Below are positions 58,760 to 64,000 of a DNA stretch of 64,000 bases, one piece after another. Under the pieces are notes generated by a model. The model ran no database searches and was not told the origin of the DNA. It saw only the letters and a list, made by a program, of their open reading frames with translations. How positions within the stretch are numbered: the first letter of the stretch is position 1; each line of letters opens with the position of its first letter. Source of the DNA: Roseivirga sp. E12 (GTDB lineage: Bacteria; Bacteroidota; Bacteroidia; Cytophagales; Cyclobacteriaceae); assembly GCF_017592825.1 (NCBI RefSeq), contig NZ_JAGFMD010000001.1, positions 1,302,001 through 1,366,000 on the forward strand, read 5' to 3'. The translations under genes and the position numbers were made by a program.

Positions 58760-59034
58760 TGACAATTCGCTATACAAAGCAGTTTCTCAATAAGCTTGAA
58801 GATATTTTTGCAGAGTCTGACTATGTATTGCGTTATGAAAAGGGAAATTTCAAATCTGGCTATTGCCTTCTGAATGACACCAAAATTGCGATTGTCAACA
58901 AGTACTATACCACGGAGGGCAAGATAAATTGCCTCATCGACATCCTTAAATCCATTGAAATAGATAAAAGCGCTCTAAGTGATAAGAATGCTAACCTATT
59001 AGTCGAACTTTCTCAAACAACATTAGAACTGTGA
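58759..59034 (+). CDS. Small conserved-looking protein of unknown function
   Basis: A 91-residue soluble protein: MTIRYTKQFLNKLEDIFAES, then strands KGNFKSGYCLLNDTKIAIVN, and a C-terminal helical part with INCLIDILKSIEIDKS. No family name is known to me, but the same small protein is often placed next to a phosphodiesterase-type hydrolase in Bacteroidota. The gene is tightly packed, with a one-base overlap at its start (TAATG) and a 4-bp overlap at its end (GTGA), which argues that it is expressed. Its role is likely tied to the neighbours. Confidence 0.7.
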   Translation: MTIRYTKQFLNKLEDIFAESDYVLRYEKGNFKSGYCLLNDTKIAIVNKYYTTEGKINCLIDILKSIEIDKSALSDKNANLLVELSQTTLEL

Positions 59035-59792
59035 GGGTAACCGTTCTTGGCTCCGGCACGTCCCAAGGTGTTCCTGTGATTGGTTGTAAATGTGAAGTTT
59101 GCCGCTCTTTAGACTTTCGAGACAAACGACTACGAGTTTCCATCCACATCGAAACAGAAGGTAAGAGTTTCATTATCGACTCAGGCCCGGACTTTCGTCA
59201 ACAAATCTTACGAGAGAGAATAGAATCCCTTGACGCTTTAATATTTACTCACGAACATAAAGACCATACTGCAGGGATGGACGACATTCGTTCCTTTAAC
59301 TTTCTTCAGAAACGAGATATACCTCTATATGGTCATCAACGTGTTTTAGATCAACTTAAGAGAGAGTTTGCCTATGTATTTGAGGAAAAGAAATATCCGG
59401 GCGTCCCTCAGGTAAAGCTCAATCCGATTGAAAACCAACCCTTCACAGTCGATAATATTGAATTTACTCCCATTGAGGTAATGCATCATCTGCTGCCTGT
59501 ATTTGGTTTCAGAATAAAAGACTTTTCTTATGTCACGGATGCAAAAACCATAAGTGATGAAGAGAAAGAAAAAATTAAGGGCTCAAAAGTTCTGATCCTA
59601 GATGCACTTCAAAAAGAAGATCACTTGAGTCACCTTACACTTTCAGAAGCGCTTGCACTCATTGAAGAGCTCAATGTGGAAACTGTATTTCTAACTCATA
59701 TCAGTCACAGAATGGGGCTTCATGACAAAGTTAACTCTGAATTACCTGACAACGTGAAGCTCGCTTATGATGGACTCCAAATTGAACTGTAA
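59031..59792 (+). CDS. MBL-fold metallohydrolase (PhnP-like)
   Basis: A 253-residue metallo-beta-lactamase-fold enzyme from a GTG start that overlaps the previous gene by 4 bp. MRVTVLGSGTSQGVPVIGCK opens it, and CKCEVCRSLDFRDKRLRVSI has the CxxC pair typical of the PhnP group. FTHEHKDHTAGMDDIRSFNF is the HxHxDH metal motif; VMHHLLPVFGFRIKDFSYVT has a metal His and DAKTISDEEKEKIKG follows; FLTHISHRMGLHDKV completes the set. PhnP cleaves cyclic ribose phosphates; this relative is probably a phosphodiesterase of a cyclic or small nucleotide, unproven. It is the last gene of the quartet. Confidence 0.88.
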   Translation: MRVTVLGSGTSQGVPVIGCKCEVCRSLDFRDKRLRVSIHIETEGKSFIIDSGPDFRQQILRERIESLDALIFTHEHKDHTAGMDDIRSFNFLQKRDIPLYGHQRVLDQLKREFAYVFEEKKYPGVPQVKLNPIENQPFTVDNIEFTPIEVMHHLLPVFGFRIKDFSYVTDAKTISDEEKEKIKGSKVLILDALQKEDHLSHLTLSEALALIEELNVETVFLTHISHRMGLHDKVNSELPDNVKLAYDGLQIEL

Positions 59793-59855
59793 ATTGATTT
59801 TTATTTAATCAAGCCCAGGTTCAAAATTCGGATTGCCCAATGTAGATTTTAAATC

Positions 59856-61289
59856 TTAGTCTGCTACGTTAAGCTTAAGCATATTTGTTCGGCCCTTATC
59901 GTGAATAGGCATACTGGCCGTAGTTATAAAAGTGTCGCCACTTTCGAGGTGTCCGTGATCTTTGAGAGTATTTTCCTGGTCCTTGAAAGTCTCATCCGTT
60001 GAGACTACTTCGTTATAGTGAAAACCCTCAACACCCCATATTAAACTCAGCTTTGTCAAGAGGTTTTCATTTGGAGTAAAAATGAAAATCTTAGCCTTCG
60101 GTCTACTGGAAGAAAGTTTAAATGCTGTGTATCCTGAGACAGTATTCCCAATAATAGCTTTAGCATCCACCCTATCACTCAACTTGCACGCTCCATAGAG
60201 AATATTATCATTCATAAACGTATCGCTATCACGCACAGGGATACCAACTTTATCATACACATTAGCCGATTCCTCAACAGAAGCAATGGTTCTTGCCATT
60301 GTTTCGACTGTCTGAAGTGGGTATTTGCCGGCAGCAGTTTCTGCTGAGAGCATCATAGCATCGGCCCCATCCATTACGGCATTTGCTACATCGTTGGTTT
60401 CAGCACGAGTTGGGCGAGGATTATTAATCATACTCTCCATCATCTGAGTAGCGATAATGACTGGCTTGGCTGCCTTATTGCACTTATCAACCATCATCTT
60501 TTGTGCCATCGGCACTTCCTCCATAACTATCTCTACACCCAGATCTCCACGAGCTACCATCAAGGCATCAGATTCAGCAATGATATCGTCAATATTTTGA
60601 AGCGCTTCTGGCTTCTCTATTTTCGAAATCACTCGTATGTCCTTACCTGACTTAGCTATACGCTTTTTCAAGTCAATAATATCTTCAGCATGCCTCACAA
60701 AGGACAGTGCGATCCAATCAACTCCTTGCGCTATTCCAAATGCTAAGTCTTCTATATCCTTTTCCGTTAAAGCTGGTGCTGAAACTTTGGTGAAAGGTAG
60801 ATTAATACCTTTCCTCGATTTCAAAGAACCACCATATTTTACTTCACAGATAACATCTCCTCCATCAACGCCCTTTACCGTCAACTCAAGATTTCCATCA
60901 TCAATTAAGATCATGTCGCCTATCTTGACATCGTTAGGCAAATCTTGATAAGAAGTACTCACTCTTTCCGCAGTTCCTTCGCAAGACTCGTTTGTGATAA
61001 CAATCTGATCACCTGGGTTTATAAAAACCTCCCCGTTCTCAACACTTTCAACCCTGATCTTGGGTCCTTGTAAATCTTGTAGGATCGATATATGTGTACC
61101 AAGCTCTTTATTAACCTCCCTGATTCTTTCAATTACTTCAGCATGCCCTTCATGCTCTCCATGGGAGAAATTCAATCTAAATACATTTACGCCCGCCTTA
61201 GCCAGCTCTGTTAACATTTCTTTAGACCTACTTGCTGGTCCTACCGTAGCCACAATTTTGGCACGCTTATTTACTGTTTGGTGACCCAT
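59856..61289 (-). CDS. pyk: Pyruvate kinase
   Basis: A 477-residue glycolytic enzyme making pyruvate and ATP from PEP and ADP. KIVATVGPASRSKEMLTELA and NVFRLNFSHGEHEGHAEVIE are the N-terminal blocks (R-x-NFSHG); VDWIALSFVRHAEDIIDLKK, VISKIEKPEALQNIDDIIAE (catalytic Lys), MVARGDLGVEIVMEEVPMAQ, and KPVIIATQMMESMINNPRPT follow; then AMMLSAETAAGKYPLQTVET. The C-terminal domain (about 350-477) ends in a short allosteric lobe. It starts 1 bp after the IPExxxVDY gene stop (same strand), so they are probably cotranscribed. The gene converges on the MBL gene with 63 bp between. Confidence 0.97.
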   Translation of the reverse strand: MGHQTVNKRAKIVATVGPASRSKEMLTELAKAGVNVFRLNFSHGEHEGHAEVIERIREVNKELGTHISILQDLQGPKIRVESVENGEVFINPGDQIVITNESCEGTAERVSTSYQDLPNDVKIGDMILIDDGNLELTVKGVDGGDVICEVKYGGSLKSRKGINLPFTKVSAPALTEKDIEDLAFGIAQGVDWIALSFVRHAEDIIDLKKRIAKSGKDIRVISKIEKPEALQNIDDIIAESDALMVARGDLGVEIVMEEVPMAQKMMVDKCNKAAKPVIIATQMMESMINNPRPTRAETNDVANAVMDGADAMMLSAETAAGKYPLQTVETMARTIASVEESANVYDKVGIPVRDSDTFMNDNILYGACKLSDRVDAKAIIGNTVSGYTAFKLSSSRPKAKIFIFTPNENLLTKLSLIWGVEGFHYNEVVSTDETFKDQENTLKDHGHLESGDTFITTASMPIHDKGRTNMLKLNVAD

Positions 61290-61290
61290 A

Positions 61291-61719
61291 CTAGAATATC
61301 AGATTATCTCTGGATTTTAATGCTTCAATTTCCACTTTTGTGGCAAATTGCACGAAAGGTATTTCTTTGATTTTGCTTATAAAAGCATTCTCATCGAAAG
61401 TACTGGATTCGTTTTCCAAAATTATGAAGTAGTCGAAGTTCTTTAATTCTGGGATGAGAAAAGCATCGAATTGTTCTTCACTTTCTTCGGCCCTATTGCG
61501 CAATAGTCTTATAGTTCGGTACTCTCCCAAATCTATATAGTTGACTACATTAAGCTCTCTTCCCGATTTAAAGTCAATTTCAATATTCTCACATTTCGAT
61601 AGGTCAAGCTTTAACTCCTTATTAATACTCCATGCCAATCGATACGGCTTTACATTGGCATTGAGTGCCAGCAAAGTAAAGTCGTAATCATATGTGACTT
61701 GTAGCTTTTTTTTAGCCAT
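61291..61719 (-). CDS. IPExxxVDY family protein
   Basis: A 142-residue cytoplasmic protein. The family motif is FLIPELKNFDYFIILENES (IPE-x3-(V/F)DY, about residues 97-105). The N-terminal strand YDYDFTLLALNANVKPYRLA and WSINKELKLDL are family-typical. Function is not known; the family is Bacteroidota-specific and is frequently next to pyk, as here. ATG at 61719 begins the basic MAKKKLQ start; a start three codons upstream (61728) also fits. It is divergent from acpP with 112 bp between. Confidence 0.86.
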   Translation of the reverse strand: MAKKKLQVTYDYDFTLLALNANVKPYRLAWSINKELKLDLSKCENIEIDFKSGRELNVVNYIDLGEYRTIRLLRNRAEESEEQFDAFLIPELKNFDYFIILENESSTFDENAFISKIKEIPFVQFATKVEIEALKSRDNLIF

Positions 61720-61831
61720 AATTATCAAAATTGACCCTATTGGAGGCCTCAGACAAGATTAAAAAATTTGTTTGACATTAACCGCAAATTGCATTTCTTT
61801 GCATCGAGTTTTAACTAAAATTTTATCCAAA

Positions 61832-62065
61832 ATGTCAGAAATAGCATCAAAAGTTAAGAGTATCATAATAGATAAGTTAGGTGTTGAAGATTCTGAAGTT
61901 ACACCTGAGGCTAGCTTCACGAATGATTTAGGCGCTGATTCTCTTGACACGGTGGAATTGATCATGGAATTCGAAAAAGAATTCAATATCTCAATTCCTG
62001 ATGACCAAGCTGAGAATATTGCTACCGTTGGTGATGCAATCTCTTACCTGGAAGCAAACGCATAA
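61832..62065 (+). CDS. acpP: Acyl carrier protein
   Basis: A 77-residue acidic four-helix carrier that holds growing fatty acyl chains on a phosphopantetheine arm. The attachment site is Ser in [20 protein letters not shown] (DSLD, about residue 37). Helix 3 ends with [20 protein letters not shown], as in E. coli AcpP. ATG at 61832 gives the normal length; an in-frame codon 20 residues upstream has no family support. fabF begins 30 bp downstream, and rnc overlaps fabF, forming the standard acpP-fabF-rnc cluster. Confidence 0.97.
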   Translation: MSEIASKVKSIIIDKLGVEDSEVTPEASFTNDLGADSLDTVELIMEFEKEFNISIPDDQAENIATVGDAISYLEANA

Positions 62066-62095
62066 TAATATTTCCCTTACTATTACGACTCATAT

Positions 62096-63346
62096 ATGCA
62101 ACTAAAGCGAGTTGTAGTCACTGGACTTGGCGCACTTACACCATTAGGCAACAATCTGAATGATTACTGGAATAACCTGATTAAAGGTGTAAGTGGAGCC
62201 GGCCCGATCACGAGATTTGATCCCGAAAAATTTAAGACCAAGTTTGCCTGCGAGGTAAAAAACTATGATCCTCTTGATCACTTTGATCGCAAAGAGATGA
62301 GGAAAATGGATGCTTTTACCCAGTATGCAATGATCACTTCCAAAGAAGCCATTCAAGACTCTGGTCTAGACCTTGAAAAAATTGATAGGTTGAAAGCAGG
62401 AGTTATTTGGGGTTCTGGAATTGGTGGACTAAAAACTTTTCAGGAAGAAGTCGAAGGATTCGTTCAGGGCGACAAAAACCCAAGATTTAATCCGTTTTTC
62501 ATTCCGAAAATGATTTCAGACATATCTGCTGGAATGATTTCAATGAAATACGGCTTTCATGGACCTAACTTTGTAACAGTTTCGGCTTGTGCCTCTGCTA
62601 CAAATGCCATGATAGATGCCATGACCTACATTAAACTGGGCAAGGCAAAAGTGATGATCACTGGTGGTTCGGAAGCATCAGTTGTTGAAGCAGGCATGGG
62701 TGGATTCAATGCCATGAGAGCATTGTCTGAAAGAAACGACTCACCCCAAACAGCATCAAGACCCTTTGACAAAGACAGAGACGGTTTTGTTTTGGGTGAA
62801 GGTTCTGGAGCGATTATTCTTGAAGAATATGAGCACGCGAAAGCAAGAGGTGCCAAAATCTACGCTGAACTTGTTGGTGGTGGAATGTCAGCTGATGCAT
62901 ATCATATTACTGCTCCGCATCCGGAAGGTTTAGGTGCTTATAATGTAATGCTAAATGTGCTGGAGGATGCAGAAATGCAGCCAGAAGATATAGATTACAT
63001 TAACGTTCACGGCACTTCAACCCCACTGGGTGATATGAGTGAAGTAATTGCTATTGAAAGAGTTTTTGGTGAGCATGCTTACAAACTGAACATTAGCTCT
63101 ACCAAATCAATGACCGGCCATCTGTTAGGTGCAGCCGGTGCAATTGAGGCAATAGCAAGTATTAAAGCCATTGAAGATCAAATCGTACCTCCAACCATCA
63201 ATCACTTTACAGATGATGAAAGGTTTGACCCAAGGTTGAACTTCACATTTAACAAAGCACAAAAACGTGAAATTAGAGCTGCATTAAGCAATACTTTCGG
63301 TTTTGGTGGACACAATACATCGGTAGTTTTTAGAAAAATTGATTAA
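62096..63346 (+). CDS. fabF: 3-oxoacyl-[ACP] synthase II
   Basis: A 416-residue condensing enzyme that elongates acyl-ACP with malonyl-ACP. VVVTGLGALTPLGNNLNDYW opens it; FVTVSACASATNAMIDAMTY has the nucleophile Cys (about 163); YINVHGTSTPLGDMSEVIAI has the first catalytic His; STKSMTGHLLGAAGAIEAIA has the second His with its Lys; and NTFGFGGHNTSVVFRK is the C-terminal glycine-rich loop. Length is standard. It lies 30 bp after acpP, and its stop codon shares one base with the rnc ATG (TAATG). Confidence 0.97.
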   Translation: MQLKRVVVTGLGALTPLGNNLNDYWNNLIKGVSGAGPITRFDPEKFKTKFACEVKNYDPLDHFDRKEMRKMDAFTQYAMITSKEAIQDSGLDLEKIDRLKAGVIWGSGIGGLKTFQEEVEGFVQGDKNPRFNPFFIPKMISDISAGMISMKYGFHGPNFVTVSACASATNAMIDAMTYIKLGKAKVMITGGSEASVVEAGMGGFNAMRALSERNDSPQTASRPFDKDRDGFVLGEGSGAIILEEYEHAKARGAKIYAELVGGGMSADAYHITAPHPEGLGAYNVMLNVLEDAEMQPEDIDYINVHGTSTPLGDMSEVIAIERVFGEHAYKLNISSTKSMTGHLLGAAGAIEAIASIKAIEDQIVPPTINHFTDDERFDPRLNFTFNKAQKREIRAALSNTFGFGGHNTSVVFRKID

Positions 63347-64000
63347 TGCCTCGGTTAGGTAACCGTTTAAGATCAATTTTTAAAAGGCATTCAAAAGAAG
63401 AAAAGCGGCTTGCCGCCTCTATCAAAATGATAGTAGGTAGCAAGCCGCTTAACTTAAAGCCATACCAAATTGCTGTACAGCATACCTCTGTAGCAAAGTC
63501 TGTAAAACAAGGTTTTAAAGAGTCAAACGAACGACTTGAATATCTTGGTGATGCTGTCTTGGGAGTGGTAGTAGCCGAATATCTATTCAAAAAGTTCCCC
63601 TTCAAAGATGAAGGTTTTTTAACCGAGTTAAGATCCCGTATAGTCAGTCGAGATTCTCTAAATAATGTAGCTCGAACGATAGGTGTTCCTCAAATTGTCA
63701 GGTTCGACAAAAAGCGCAAAACTCCCAATTCACATAAATCACTTTATGGAAATGCTCTAGAGGCCCTTGTAGGAGCTATATACATTGACAGAGGCTTCCA
63801 CTTTGCGAGTAATTTTATAAAGAAAAAATTACTCCAACCCCACTTCGACTTAGAAGAAATCATCAATACGACTAAGAATTATAAGAGTAAACTTATCGAG
63901 TGGTCGCAGAAGAATACTAAAACCCCTAGTTTTGACCATATAGAGACTATTGATAAAGGTCATTATAAAGAATTCATTATTCAGGTTTCTATTGATCAAG
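63346..64000 (+). CDS. rnc: Ribonuclease III, N-terminal part (cut by window end)
   Basis: The frame from ATG at 63346 stays open to the last base, giving 218 codons of a protein expected to be about 240 long. SNERLEYLGDAVLGVVVAEY is the RNase III signature (Glu and Asp for metal); LTELRSRIVSRDSLNNVART follows; LYGNALEALVGAIYIDRGFH has the second metal Glu and Asp. The double-stranded RNA-binding domain begins near YKSKLIEWSQKNTKTPSFDH and is incomplete here. It cleaves double-stranded RNA, including rRNA precursors. Its start overlaps the fabF stop by one base, so it belongs to the acpP-fabF operon. Confidence 0.95.
   Translation, partial: MPRLGNRLRSIFKRHSKEEKRLAASIKMIVGSKPLNLKPYQIAVQHTSVAKSVKQGFKESNERLEYLGDAVLGVVVAEYLFKKFPFKDEGFLTELRSRIVSRDSLNNVARTIGVPQIVRFDKKRKTPNSHKSLYGNALEALVGAIYIDRGFHFASNFIKKKLLQPHFDLEEIINTTKNYKSKLIEWSQKNTKTPSFDHIETIDKGHYKEFIIQVSIDQ

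Overview
The window reads as a piece of a Bacteroidota chromosome, most likely a marine-type member of the Cytophagales. The evidence is the mix of families: an IPExxxVDY protein, a gliding-motility/T9SS type-B C-terminal domain protein, an OmpA protein with thrombospondin type-3 repeats, LytS/LytTR signalling, DUF4097 surface proteins behind an ECF sigma/anti-sigma pair, and promoters of the Bacteroidota type (TTTG, then TAnnTTTG) instead of sigma70 type. Genus cannot be fixed from the sequence. No tRNA, rRNA, CRISPR array, prophage or transposase gene was seen.

Layout. 1-8.5 kb, mostly plus strand: end of a GH20-type hexosaminidase, an AraC/DUF1772/NmrA trio, a LytS-LytTR two-component pair, a TetR regulator divergent from a fatty acid hydroxylase, and an orphan PhnD-like binding lipoprotein. 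8.5-16 kb, minus strand: Crp/Fnr regulator, YtoQ, ferritin, and a TetR-ABC-HlyD-TolC export operon whose ATPase domain lacks several catalytic residues. 16.0-17.0 kb: a gene-free kilobase holding a minus-strand structured RNA candidate that ends at a strong terminator, and an array of DnaA boxes at exactly 12-bp spacing, a good oriC candidate. 17-25 kb: AlkD-like and SPL-type DNA repair genes, a hydrolase, glnS, an agmatinase-type ureohydrolase, a kelch protein, a class V aminotransferase, then three copies of a ~181-bp palindromic repeat. 25-38 kb: MltB-like transglycosylase, a SorAB-type sulfite dehydrogenase, a sigma/anti-sigma/surface-protein operon, YdcF, ArsR and an OmpA-TSP3 protein. 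38-49 kb: hisS, a T9SS cargo protein, ybaB, a GT2, a TPR lipoprotein, pdhB and ffh. 49-56 kb: a surface-glycan cluster (YfhO, glycosyltransferases, methyltransferase, flippase). 56-64 kb: LemA-like protein, miaA, a translationally coupled phosphorelay/hydrolase quartet, pyk, and the fatty acid cluster acpP-fabF-rnc, cut by the window end.

How it works together. Most genes are housekeeping or envelope functions in short operons with overlapping ends. Several regulator/target pairs can be read directly: TetR with its twin operator at 6.7 kb, ArsR with a palindrome over its own promoter, and an ECF sigma with an anti-sigma carrying HEAT repeats ahead of three related surface proteins. The most unusual region is 16.0-17.0 kb, where the origin-like DnaA-box array, the structured RNA candidate and two DNA-repair genes sit side by side. 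Start codons were moved downstream of the longest reading frame wherever a signal peptide, a domain start, an overlapping gene or a promoter required it.
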